Source: UBA5069 sp964560495
GTDB taxonomy: Bacteria > Chloroflexota > Anaerolineae > Caldilineales > Caldilineaceae
Direction: 5' to 3'
Assembly: GCA_964560495.1 (NCBI GenBank)
Contig: CAZLMM010000002.1
Coordinates: 1-64,000, forward strand
Length of the DNA: 64,000 nucleotides
In this document: one piece after another, positions 52,334 through 61,003 of the stretch
Numbering within the stretch: position 1 is the stretch's first letter
Layout of the letters: each line of letters begins with the position of its first letter
Position numbers and translations under genes: made by a program
Notes under the pieces: generated by a model
Seen by the model: the letters and a program-made list of their open reading frames with translations, nothing else
Database searches by the model: none
What the model was told of the DNA's origin: nothing

Positions 52334-53185
52334 ATGGACGAGCACACGAACGGTCAACTACCAGGAATGTACAATGGACAGCCGCCGGTGATCGAAATGA
52401 TGGATGTGACGAAGGTCTATCACATGGGCGAGGTGGAGGTGCCAGCGCTGGCGGGCATTTCGCTCAAGGTGGAGGCCGGCGATTACGTCGCGATCATTGG
52501 CGCCAGCGGGTCGGGTAAGAGTACGCTCATGAATATCATCGGACTGCTGGATCGCCCTACCAGCGGGAGCTATCGCATCGGCGGCAAAGAGGTGAGCACG
52601 CTGAGCAAGAACGCGCAGGCGGATATGCGCAATCGGCAGATCGGTTTCGTCTTTCAGCGCTTCAACCTGCTGGCGCGCACCTCTGCCCAGCGGCAAGTGG
52701 AGTTGCCGCTCTTCTACGCTGGCGTGAGCGGCGGCGCTGCAAAACGGCGGGCGCGGGCAGCCTTGGAGCGCGTCGGTCTGGGCGAGCGACTGGATCACCG
52801 CCCGGATCAGCTCTCTGGCGGCCAGCAACAGCGTGTCGCCATTGCGCGCGCCCTGGTCAACGAGCCGAGCCTGCTTTTGGCCGACGAGCCGACCGGCGCC
52901 CTGGACAGCAAGACGACCCAGGAAATTCTCCATCTCTTCGACGAACTCAACCAGCAGGGGCTGACGCTTATCGTCGTGACCCATGAGCACACAGTGGCGG
53001 CGCACGCCCGCCGCGTCGTGACCATCAGCGATGGGCTGGTCGTCAGCGACGAACTCAACGGCCACGCCAATGCTGCGCTAGAGCGGCAGTCTAACCCTCC
53101 CTATTCAAAATTTGGGGCGTCAGCGTCGAGCGCGCCTGTTGGCGCAAGCGTCGCACTCACTCCGCGTACAGAGGAAGTGGCATGA
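52334..53185 (+). CDS. MacB/LolD-type ABC transporter ATP-binding protein
   Basis: A 283-residue ATPase: Walker A AIIGASGSGKSTLMNIIGLL, Q-loop VFQRFNLLA, signature LSGGQQQRVAIARAL, Walker B LLLADEPTGALD, and His in VVTHEHTVAAHA. The MacB/LolD subfamily drives permeases of the FtsX type. The start at 52334 follows GGTGGAAG; an upstream ATG-less frame extends further, and ATG at 52367 is another option. A C-terminal extension of about 50 residues is Ala/Ser/Pro-rich. Its last bases overlap the permease start (ATGA). Confidence 0.92.
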   Translation: MDEHTNGQLPGMYNGQPPVIEMMDVTKVYHMGEVEVPALAGISLKVEAGDYVAIIGASGSGKSTLMNIIGLLDRPTSGSYRIGGKEVSTLSKNAQADMRNRQIGFVFQRFNLLARTSAQRQVELPLFYAGVSGGAAKRRARAALERVGLGERLDHRPDQLSGGQQQRVAIARALVNEPSLLLADEPTGALDSKTTQEILHLFDELNQQGLTLIVVTHEHTVAAHARRVVTISDGLVVSDELNGHANAALERQSNPPYSKFGASASSAPVGASVALTPRTEEVA

Positions 53186-54390
53186 AAGTCATTCGCTATT
53201 TCGGGGTGGCGGCAGGAAATATCGCCGCCAATAAGCTGCGCGCATCGCTCACCATGCTGGGCATCATCATCGGGGTGGCGGCTGTGCTGATCACTCTGGG
53301 CATCGGTGCGGGCGCAGCGGCCAGCATCACCGCCAACATCGAGAGCCAGGGCACCAACCTCCTGGAGGTCAGCCCTAGGGGCGTCGGCTCGCTGACTTTG
53401 GCCGATGCACGTGTAATTTCCGACCCGGCAGTACATCCTGAGTTTGCCGCTGTTCTGCCTGTCTATACCGGCAACCTGTCACTTGCAGTGGGCGAGAACA
53501 GCTCCACCAATCGGGTGCAAGGCGTCGTCTCCCAATATGCAGAGGTGCGCAACCTTGAGATCGCCAGCGGCGAATTCTTTTCGGCAGACGCGCAAATCGA
53601 CCAGGAGGCGGTCATCGTGTTGGGGGCGCAGGTGGCAAGCGATCTCTTTCCCGGCGTCGACCCGGTCGGCGAACAGGTGCGGATGGGCAATTCGCTCTTC
53701 ACTGTTGTGGGCGTGTTGAAGGAGAGCGGCGGCAGCAACTTCAACAGCAACGACAATATAGCTTTTGTGCCGCTAAGCATGGCCCAGGGCCGGCTCTTCA
53801 ACGCCGAACGGTATCGTGGTGAACTGGAAGTCAGCTCCATCACGGTGCAAGTCAAGCCGAACTATGACATGGACGCCAGCCAGAAAAGTCTGGAGACGAC
53901 ACTGCGCATGCTTCACGGTCTGCAGAGCGATGACGACAACGATTTCCAGATTTTCAATCAGGCGAACTTGCTGGAGCTGGCAAGCACTGTCTCGGCTACC
54001 CTTTCGGCGCTGTTGGGCGGCATTGGCGCAGTGAGCCTGCTGGTGGGGGGCATTGGCATCATGAACATCATGCTGGTGTCCGTCACAGAACGCACAAGGG
54101 AGATCGGGGTGCGGCGAGCCTTGGGCGCGCATGATCGGGATATTCTCTTGCAATTTCTTATCGAGGCGCTGGTGCTCTGCCTGCTGGGTGGGTTGATCGG
54201 CATCGGGCTGAGCTATGGCGTTGGCTTTCTCACGACCATGATCCCCAATATGCCGGTGGCGATTGTCATTCACCCCTGGACGGTGATCCTGGCGTTGGGT
54301 GTGAGTTCGGCGGCGGCGTTTATTTTTGGCCTCTATCCGGCCATCCGCGCCACACGACTCGACCCCATTGAGGCGCTGCGTTACGAGTAA
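53182..54390 (+). CDS. MacB-type ABC transporter permease
   Basis: A 402-residue permease: N-terminal span with KLRASLTMLGIIIGVAAVLI, a periplasmic MacB_PCD domain (about 50-270), and an FtsX core with three spans (LLGGIGAVSLLVGGIGIMNI, REIGVRRALGAHDRDILLQF) ending LDPIEALRYE. With the ATPase and the fusion protein it makes a three-part exporter for peptides, siderophores, antibiotics or lipid-like molecules. It is translationally coupled to the ATPase. Confidence 0.93.
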   Translation: MKVIRYFGVAAGNIAANKLRASLTMLGIIIGVAAVLITLGIGAGAAASITANIESQGTNLLEVSPRGVGSLTLADARVISDPAVHPEFAAVLPVYTGNLSLAVGENSSTNRVQGVVSQYAEVRNLEIASGEFFSADAQIDQEAVIVLGAQVASDLFPGVDPVGEQVRMGNSLFTVVGVLKESGGSNFNSNDNIAFVPLSMAQGRLFNAERYRGELEVSSITVQVKPNYDMDASQKSLETTLRMLHGLQSDDDNDFQIFNQANLLELASTVSATLSALLGGIGAVSLLVGGIGIMNIMLVSVTERTREIGVRRALGAHDRDILLQFLIEALVLCLLGGLIGIGLSYGVGFLTTMIPNMPVAIVIHPWTVILALGVSSAAAFIFGLYPAIRATRLDPIEALRYE

Positions 54391-54431
54391 ATTCTGTTCT
54401 TTGTCGGTGGATGTAGAAAGAAGGAACCATT

Positions 54432-56075
54432 ATGAAAGCAATCATCAAGTGGGGCGTCATCATCATTGTGGGCGCGGGACTGGTCGCCGGCGGTCTGTGG
54501 GTGACAGGTATCTGGCGACCGACTTCCCTCTCCTCCGCGCCTACTGCCATACCAACTGGCTCGCTCACCATTGCCGGCAGCGGAGACAGCGCAGGCGGCA
54601 TTGCATCGACTATCGCTGTACGCTCCGCCGCCGAAATCATTGGTCAAATAAGCGCCGCGGGTCAGATTGCTCTGTCTGATATCGACTATGTTGTCCTCAA
54701 GGCCGACGGCGATGTCCAGGAAGTGCTCGTTCAGCCCGGCGACAGCGTGAAAGCCGGCGACCTGCTGCTCACTCTGGACACGACAGATCTGGAACGCGCC
54801 GTCATGCGGGCGCAGCTAAACGTGGACAGCGCGCAGAACGCCCTGGCGCAGCTCAAAGAACCGGCTGACGCCAATGAGCTGGCTCAAGCCGAAGCCGAGC
54901 TGAAAGCCGCTGAAGACAACCTGGTGGACGCGCAACAGCCAGCCACGCAAGCGGAATTGAATGCGGCCCAGGCCAGCCTGGCAGCCGCCGTTGCCAAATA
55001 CAACGACCTGACCGCGCCAACCAGCAATGAGGAGATCACGACGCTTGAGGCGAACTTGCGCAGGGCCGAAATCGCTCTGCAAGAGGCCCAGCGCAACTAT
55101 GACCAGGTGGCGTGGCGCAACGATATCGGCATGACCAGCCAGGCCGCCGATCTTCAGCAGGCCAGCATCGACTATGAGGCCGCCCAAGCCGAATACGGGA
55201 TCAACACCCAGCCAGCCAGTCAGACGGACATCCAGTCGGCCAATAGCAGCATCCAGCAGGCGCGCCAGACGCTGGACGAGCTCAAGTCCAAGCCCAATAC
55301 AGCCGACATCGCTTCCGCCGAAGCGCAGGTCGCCAGCGCACGCGCCAACCTGGAGAAGCTGCAGCAGGGCGCCAGCGCGCTGGAGATTGAGGCTTCCGAA
55401 CTCCAACTCAAATCGGCCCTGGTCGATCTGGAAGAGGCCCTGGCTACATTGGATGCAGCCCAGGTGCGCGCGTCCAGCGACGGTGTGGCGCTGGCAGTAC
55501 ACGTGGAAGAAGGGCTTCCTGCGAAGAGCGGCGACATTGCGGTGGAACTGGCAAATCTGAGCCAGCTAGAGATGACCGTGGATGTGGCCGAGGTCGATAT
55601 CGACAAGATTTCCATCGGCCAGGCGGCGCAAGTCAGTTTGGATGCCCTGCCCGACCGGGAGTTTCAAGGACAGGTGGCGCGCATCTCCCCGGTCAGCAAT
55701 AGCTCGGAAGGCGTGGTCAGTTACAAGGTGACGCTCCAAATCTTGGAAAGTCAGGAAGGCGACCTGGACGGCGTCTTGCCCGACATGACCGCGGTGGCGC
55801 GGCTGGACAACCCCAGCGCCGCCAATGGTTGGCTTGTGCCGTCCACGGCTCTGCAAGAGGTGAACGGCGAGACGACAGTCCAGGTCGTAGAGGGCGGGCA
55901 GGCCAGAAGCGTTCCAGTGGAGACTGGCGTCATTCAGGGCGAATGGGTCGTAGTTTACTCGAATGAACTGGACGCAGGCGATCAGGTCATCGGCGAGGTT
56001 GCCAGTAAGCTCGACGGCAACCAGGGCGGCTTCATAATGGGCGGCCCTCCTCCTGGCGGCGGCATGAGGCCCTAG
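54432..56075 (+). CDS. HlyD/RND-type membrane fusion (adaptor) protein
   Basis: A 547-residue adaptor: one N-terminal membrane anchor (IIKWGVIIIVGAGLVAGGLW), a biotinyl-lipoyl half-motif (VLKADGDVQEVLVQPGDSVK), a long alpha-hairpin of repeating Ala/Gln/Glu-rich helices (about 115-340), the second lipoyl half, and beta-barrel domains ending in a Gly-rich tail. It would bridge the MacB permease to the outside. In a monoderm-like or atypical envelope, no TolC partner is expected. Preceded by AAGGA; 42 bases after the permease gene. Confidence 0.92.
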   Translation: MKAIIKWGVIIIVGAGLVAGGLWVTGIWRPTSLSSAPTAIPTGSLTIAGSGDSAGGIASTIAVRSAAEIIGQISAAGQIALSDIDYVVLKADGDVQEVLVQPGDSVKAGDLLLTLDTTDLERAVMRAQLNVDSAQNALAQLKEPADANELAQAEAELKAAEDNLVDAQQPATQAELNAAQASLAAAVAKYNDLTAPTSNEEITTLEANLRRAEIALQEAQRNYDQVAWRNDIGMTSQAADLQQASIDYEAAQAEYGINTQPASQTDIQSANSSIQQARQTLDELKSKPNTADIASAEAQVASARANLEKLQQGASALEIEASELQLKSALVDLEEALATLDAAQVRASSDGVALAVHVEEGLPAKSGDIAVELANLSQLEMTVDVAEVDIDKISIGQAAQVSLDALPDREFQGQVARISPVSNSSEGVVSYKVTLQILESQEGDLDGVLPDMTAVARLDNPSAANGWLVPSTALQEVNGETTVQVVEGGQARSVPVETGVIQGEWVVVYSNELDAGDQVIGEVASKLDGNQGGFIMGGPPPGGGMRP

Positions 56076-56143
56076 GGGCGAACAGTCTGGATTCCATCGG
56101 CTCGTCAGCCATAGTTGCGAGGAAACCGTGGGGAGCAATTGAT

Positions 56144-58009
56144 ATGAAAACCCAAAGGACATTTTCGAGAAGACGGCGCACGCTCGGTCACATGGTCATT
56201 GCCGTGCTCCTGACGCTGGCGACCGTAACCGGTGCGGCCCAACCAGCGAGCGCCCAGACAAACACTCCGACGGGCGTGCGCGTGGTGGTCAACATCGGCG
56301 GCGCAACCCTTTTTTCTGCGCAAGGGGACGAGACCGACCTGCTCCCACCCGGAGCGCGTGTGACAGCAGTCGCACGCACCGAGGACGGCCTCTGGCTGCA
56401 AGTGGTCACTGAAGAAGGGGAGGTCTTCTGGAGCGCAACGGATGAGATCGTGGGCTTTGGCTTGAGCCGTCTGCCTGTGATCCATGGACCAAGCATTCCC
56501 GCTGCATCGGCGAAGAACATCGGGGTGGATTCGACGCCGGCTCTGCACACGGCCTCGGATGCGGCAGAACCGACGACGACTATGACAACCACTATTGCGG
56601 CGACGCCGGTCGCCGTCGCCGATGCAACTGGCCCGCAACCTGCTGGAACACTTCGTGCAGACGAGAAGCGGGCGAATGTAGGCGTCGGCGCTACGGTGAC
56701 GACAGGGCAGCAGCGGCTCAATGTGCGCTCAGGGCCAGGCGAGGCGTATCCGGTCATCGCCAAGGGGGCGGCAGGCGAGCGGCTCAGCGTCATCGGGCGC
56801 AGCGAAGGCAGCAACTGGCTGGCAATCCAGCGCAGCGATCTGCCAGACAACGTGGGGTGGGTGGCTGTGGGCTTCGTTGCGCTGGACGGGGATGTCGCCG
56901 CCCTGCCCATTCTACCCTGGCCGACTGCGCCCGCCAGCGAATTGGACAGAGCGACAAACGTCATGGACAGTGCATCAGAAAATACACTCGTTGGGGTCTC
57001 GACGAACGCAGAGACCCCAGACGCCCAGCATTTCAGCGACGCCATCGTAGCTGGTCTCTCTGGCAACCTGGTCTTTCAGGATGGAAAGGGCAGCATCTAT
57101 GTCTATGACCTGGCGTCTGGCAGTCTGCGCTGGCTCGCCTCCGGCTATAGCCCAGATGTGAGCGCAGACGGATCCCAGGTGGTCTTTGTTCGCACAGGCG
57201 AAGAGGCGGGGATTTGGGTTGTTGCCATAGATGGCTCTGGTCTGCGCAAGGTCTACAGCAGCAGCGATCTCGTCTCCTCCCCCAAGTGGAGCACAGACGG
57301 TGCGTGGATCGTCTTTAGCCGCCTGAGCGGGGTCAGTAGATGTTACCAGATGGGGCCGACCTGTGTCACTATCAGCGATATCAAGGCCCAGTTTCCCCAG
57401 TTGACGCCCGAGATGATCTATGATCGCATCCTGGCCAACGCCGAACGGGTGGAGACGCCGCTGTGGGGGCTGGCGCGCGTCTCAGCCAACGGCGAGGATT
57501 TTCGCGATATTCCGGCGCTCAATTCCGCCCGTTCGCCTGACTGGAGCAGCGCAGGCATTGTCTATCAGTCGTCGGCCGGGCTGGAGATCACCCAAGACGG
57601 CGAAAACGTCCGCTCCCAGTCGATCTTTCATAACGCATGGAATTGGGATCCGGATTGGGCGTGGGATGGCGGGGCGATTCTCTATCAGGAGAAGTCAGGG
57701 TCGCATTGGGAGATCTGGCGGGTGAACCCAGACGGCAGCGGTCGCATCGCGCTCACCCGGCCGGCCAGCGTGCTGGTGGATGAGCTGGCGAGCAATGTTG
57801 CGCCGGCGTGGAGCCCTGATGGCGCGCAGGTGGCATTTCTCAGCAATCGCTCGGATGATGGCAAAGAGCCGGGCCCATGGCGGCTGTGGGTGATGGATGC
57901 AGACGGCGGCAATCAGCGCAGCTTAGCCATTGATGTTACCATTGACTACGCCTTTTCAGGCGAACAGGTGGTCAGTTGGGGGAAAACTGAGGGCCAACCT
58001 GTGGAATGA
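56144..58009 (+). CDS. Secreted SH3b / TolB-propeller protein
   Basis: A 621-residue exported protein. Residues 1-38 are a signal peptide (ending ASAQ). Two SH3b-like modules follow (about 45-110 and 185-250; the second has QQRLNVRSGPGEAYPVIAKG), joined by a Thr/Ala-rich linker, then a TolB-like beta-propeller (about 300-615) with repeated SPDWSS / WSPDGAQVAFLSNRS blades. A propeller insertion at about 398-440 holds the only two cysteines, Cys400 and Cys407. SH3b domains bind cell-wall peptides. It is 68 bases after the exporter genes, with GGGGAG upstream. The paralogue is at 58591. Confidence 0.85.
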   Translation: MKTQRTFSRRRRTLGHMVIAVLLTLATVTGAAQPASAQTNTPTGVRVVVNIGGATLFSAQGDETDLLPPGARVTAVARTEDGLWLQVVTEEGEVFWSATDEIVGFGLSRLPVIHGPSIPAASAKNIGVDSTPALHTASDAAEPTTTMTTTIAATPVAVADATGPQPAGTLRADEKRANVGVGATVTTGQQRLNVRSGPGEAYPVIAKGAAGERLSVIGRSEGSNWLAIQRSDLPDNVGWVAVGFVALDGDVAALPILPWPTAPASELDRATNVMDSASENTLVGVSTNAETPDAQHFSDAIVAGLSGNLVFQDGKGSIYVYDLASGSLRWLASGYSPDVSADGSQVVFVRTGEEAGIWVVAIDGSGLRKVYSSSDLVSSPKWSTDGAWIVFSRLSGVSRCYQMGPTCVTISDIKAQFPQLTPEMIYDRILANAERVETPLWGLARVSANGEDFRDIPALNSARSPDWSSAGIVYQSSAGLEITQDGENVRSQSIFHNAWNWDPDWAWDGGAILYQEKSGSHWEIWRVNPDGSGRIALTRPASVLVDELASNVAPAWSPDGAQVAFLSNRSDDGKEPGPWRLWVMDADGGNQRSLAIDVTIDYAFSGEQVVSWGKTEGQPVE

Positions 58010-58111
58010 GAGCCTATTGCTCGCTGGGTCAACAAGTCATGGATCACGAATGACTGATTGGCGATGCATGATGCGTCAACCTGGCGAGCAATGGGCGTAG
58101 ACACAGGCGCG

Positions 58112-58255
58112 TTAACCTGCATTCTGTCGCCACGTTTGGCGGCGCTCCCACTCGGGGCTGTCCATATCGTCGCGGCTATCCGCAGCCGCCAGCCAGCAAG
58201 CAAGCTCAAACATGATGACGACAAGCACGGCTACCAAGATATATAAGATGGTCAT
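58112..58255 (-). CDS. Small single-span membrane protein (47 residues)
   Basis: A 47-codon gene. A strong GGAGGA lies six bases before the ATG at 58255. The protein is one membrane helix (TILYILVAVLVVIMFELACW) followed by a charged tail with AADSRDDMDSPEWERRQTW. From memory, the SRD...SPEWERR tail recurs in tiny unannotated Chloroflexota proteins, so it is likely real despite its size. It lies in the 581-base interval between the two SH3b/TolB paralogues, on the opposite strand. Function unknown; the tail is predicted cytosolic. Confidence 0.65.
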   Translation of the reverse strand: MTILYILVAVLVVIMFELACWLAAADSRDDMDSPEWERRQTWRQNAG

Positions 58256-58317
58256 TGGTCTTCCTCCATACCAACACTTCCAAACAGCTTTTTGAGAGTT
58301 ACATTGTAATCGATCCG

Positions 58318-58352
58318 TTGTAACCTGTCAAATCTTATTTGACAGGTTACAA
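58318..58352. promoter_or_regulatory. Perfect 16-base inverted repeat
   Basis: TTGTAACCTGTCAAAT, a 3-base spacer CTT, then its exact reverse complement. It lies 63 bases upstream of the small membrane protein and 239 bases upstream of the next secreted protein gene. Perfect symmetry and no T-tract favour an operator or cruciform-type element over a simple terminator, but a terminator hairpin cannot be excluded. Confidence 0.5.
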
Positions 58353-58401
58353 GCACTTCTTTCTTTCCGTCCTTCCGGCCAGTTGTTCCTGCGCTCAGAT
58401 T

Positions 58402-58417
58402 TGTGCATAATGTCACA
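58402..58417. promoter_or_regulatory. Possible CRP/FNR-family operator
   Basis: TGTGC-ATAATG-TCACA differs from the CRP consensus TGTGA-N6-TCACA at one position and lies in an A/T-rich leader 174 bases before the paralogous SH3b/TolB gene. A single short match can occur by chance, so this is tentative. Confidence 0.3.
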
Positions 58418-58590
58418 ATAAAGTGCGCGCTTACGGCAAAGTCAACCCGCCTGAGGCGACCCCTTGGGAATTGTAGAGAGGGTTGCTGCAACGGGACACA
58501 GCCTCGCCTACAGTGTTTGGGATGAACAATGATGCATGGCGTGACTTTCGCAGCAAGTGCATCAGCGAGATCGGAATTGGAGTAATTTTC

Positions 58591-60972
58591 ATGCGTGTTT
58601 GTTTTCTTAATAAACAAAAAGTCGTCCCAGTCATCGGAAGTTTGTTGATCGGTCTGATGATTGCCGCCGTGTTTCTGCCACTGGCTGCACACGCCGCTAC
58701 GCCGTCTTTCCCGCAGCAGCGTGGCGTGGCGCAGACTGTGCTGGCTGTGGTGGGGTCGCAAGGCGCCACCCTGTTGGATGCGCCCGGCGGCGTCGCGATC
58801 GACAACCTGACAACAGGCTCTATCGTCACGGGACAGGGGCGCAGCAGCGACAGTCAATGGGCGTTGGTCACGACAAGCAGCGGAGATGCAGGCTGGGTGG
58901 CTGCCGATGAGCTGGTCATCTTCGGGCTTGACTCCCTGCCAGTGATGTTCGAGAGCGGCAGCGTTGAAGAACAGCCCGCTGCGACTAATACACCGCTCTC
59001 CACGCCGACGAGAGCGCCTGCGACGGCCACGGCGACTCCCATTCCGGCCACACCGACCGCCACACCAGAGCCGCCCACGCCGACCCCTGTTCCCCCGACA
59101 CCCACGCCAACGCCCTTGCCGCCTACGCCGACCTTCACACCGGTTCCGCCGACTGCCACGCCAGAGCCGCCGACGTCGACTCCTGTTCCCCCAACGGCCA
59201 CACAGCGAGCGACTGTGCTCTCTTCTGCGCCTGTCAGGGAAGTGATCGCGGTTGTGGGTGCAAAAGGCGCTGACCTGCTGGACGCCCCCCAGGGGGAAAC
59301 GGTTCAAAAGATTCCTGTGGGCACGGCGCTGACGGCAAATGGTCGATCCGCTGACGGCGAGTGGCTGCGCGTGCGTTTGAGTTCAGGCGATGTAGGTTGG
59401 GTGGAGACGACAAATGTCGTTGTCTTCAATGAAGCCGGCTTGCCGGCAGTGGATGGGGCAAATACCGCACCGACGGCGACGCCGGTCGTAAAGGCGACCT
59501 CGACTCAGACGACCACAATGAGTGCAAGCCCGACCGTAGAAATCACTGCGACTGTGGAGATGACGCCGATCGTTGTGAGCGAAGCGCCTCCTTCGGTCGC
59601 GGCCACGCGGCCATCTGTGCGACCAACGCTGGCAGCGGATGGACGACCAACGGCTACAGTGCAGATGACCGGGTCGCGGCTCAATATTCGCTCCGGCCCA
59701 GGCGTAGACTATCCCGTCGTGGGCAAAGCGCTGCCGCGCGAAGCGTTTGTGGTTCTGGCGCGCAACGCCGCTGGCGATTGGGTGCAGATCGAACTGCCGG
59801 CAAACGAAGGCGGCTTTGGTTGGGTGTCGGCGCCGTTTGTCGTCACGAGCGTTCCAGTCGCTCAATTGCCAGTTTCCGCCGAGATCAACAGCGCGCCGCA
59901 GACACCACTCGCTGTGACCAATTCCCAAGCGGAAGCTCTTCCTGTCCCGACCAAAGAGCCATCGATCTCCCAACCACCGCCATCCCCCCAGGCAGTGAGT
60001 CAGCCTATCATCAAAAAGACCGGGCCAACTGGCCTTTCTGGCAAGATCGTCTTTCAGGACGGCAACAATAGCATCTATCTCTATAATCTCGTTTCCGGCG
60101 AGTTGCGTCTGCTCACCAGCGGCTATGATCCCTCCTTTAGCCCAGATGGTTCAAAGGTGGTCTTCATGCGCGGCGGCGGCGCGGATAACGGCGTCTACAC
60201 GATCAACGTGGACGGCAGCGGTGAGCGCAAAATATGGGGCGAGGGTGAGATCCTGCGTTCTCCCAAGTGGAGTCCCGACGGCAATTGGATCGTCTTTAGT
60301 CGACTGACGGGATCCTATAAATGCTACAATCTGGAATTCATCGGCTGTTTGTCGTTCAAGCAATTGCTGCGAGAGTTCCCTTTTCTCATCATTCCATCCG
60401 TCCGCAGCGCGTTCCTCAAGGATGCAGAACGCAAGGAATATCCTAACTGGGGCATTTCGCGCGTGGCATCCGACGGAAGCGGTTCATTCCGCGATCTTGT
60501 GGCTCTCGATTCGGCAATTACACCAGATTGGAACGAAGCTGGGATCGTCTATCAGTCAGCTGCAGGCATTGAAGTGACTCAGGACAGGGATGTAGCTGAG
60601 ACGCGTGCGGTCTTTCAGGAGGATTGGGATTGGGACCCGGATTGGCAGCCGGGCGGCGGGCGTATCTTGTTCCAGTCCAAAGAAGGATCCCATTGGGAGA
60701 TCTGGAGCGTCACGCCTGAAGGCGGCGGCATCTTTGCTTTGACCCGCCCCGAAACGACGCTGGTGTCCCAACTGCCCAGCAACGTTGCACCCGCGTGGAG
60801 CCCTGACGGGCAGCATGTGGTCTATCTGAGCAATCGTAACGCCGAAGAAGATGCTGGCCCGTGGCGCCTGTGGGTGATGGACGCTGGCGGCGGGAACAAA
60901 CGTCCCTTGCCCATCAACATTCCCATCGACTATGGCTTCAACGCCGAACAAGTGGCAGACTGGGGAAGATAA
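58591..60972 (+). CDS. Secreted SH3b / TolB-propeller protein, paralogue with Pro-Thr linker
   Basis: A 793-residue exported protein related to the one at 56144. Signal peptide to about residue 34 (ending AHAA). SH3b-like modules at about 45-110 and 210-285 are joined by a Pro/Thr-rich linker (TPTPVPPTPTPTPLPPTPTF and similar); a third has GSRLNIRSGPGVDYPVVG. The C-terminal TolB-like propeller (about 480-790) shares the Cys-containing insertion, here Cys578 and Cys586. These are the only cysteines in the mature chain. The ATG is eight bases past GGAG at 58579; a longer frame upstream is unlikely. Probably a cell-surface binding or scaffolding protein. Confidence 0.85.
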   Translation: MRVCFLNKQKVVPVIGSLLIGLMIAAVFLPLAAHAATPSFPQQRGVAQTVLAVVGSQGATLLDAPGGVAIDNLTTGSIVTGQGRSSDSQWALVTTSSGDAGWVAADELVIFGLDSLPVMFESGSVEEQPAATNTPLSTPTRAPATATATPIPATPTATPEPPTPTPVPPTPTPTPLPPTPTFTPVPPTATPEPPTSTPVPPTATQRATVLSSAPVREVIAVVGAKGADLLDAPQGETVQKIPVGTALTANGRSADGEWLRVRLSSGDVGWVETTNVVVFNEAGLPAVDGANTAPTATPVVKATSTQTTTMSASPTVEITATVEMTPIVVSEAPPSVAATRPSVRPTLAADGRPTATVQMTGSRLNIRSGPGVDYPVVGKALPREAFVVLARNAAGDWVQIELPANEGGFGWVSAPFVVTSVPVAQLPVSAEINSAPQTPLAVTNSQAEALPVPTKEPSISQPPPSPQAVSQPIIKKTGPTGLSGKIVFQDGNNSIYLYNLVSGELRLLTSGYDPSFSPDGSKVVFMRGGGADNGVYTINVDGSGERKIWGEGEILRSPKWSPDGNWIVFSRLTGSYKCYNLEFIGCLSFKQLLREFPFLIIPSVRSAFLKDAERKEYPNWGISRVASDGSGSFRDLVALDSAITPDWNEAGIVYQSAAGIEVTQDRDVAETRAVFQEDWDWDPDWQPGGGRILFQSKEGSHWEIWSVTPEGGGIFALTRPETTLVSQLPSNVAPAWSPDGQHVVYLSNRNAEEDAGPWRLWVMDAGGGNKRPLPINIPIDYGFNAEQVADWGR

Positions 60973-61003
60973 ACAAGCCCGTGACTCGCGACGTATGAAC
61001 TGT

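Noticed and set aside
58980..59215. Repeated CCGCCGACGCC-like units as a CRISPR or satellite array
   Set aside because: They are in frame and encode a Pro/Thr linker of an exported protein; unit lengths are irregular and there are no spacers.
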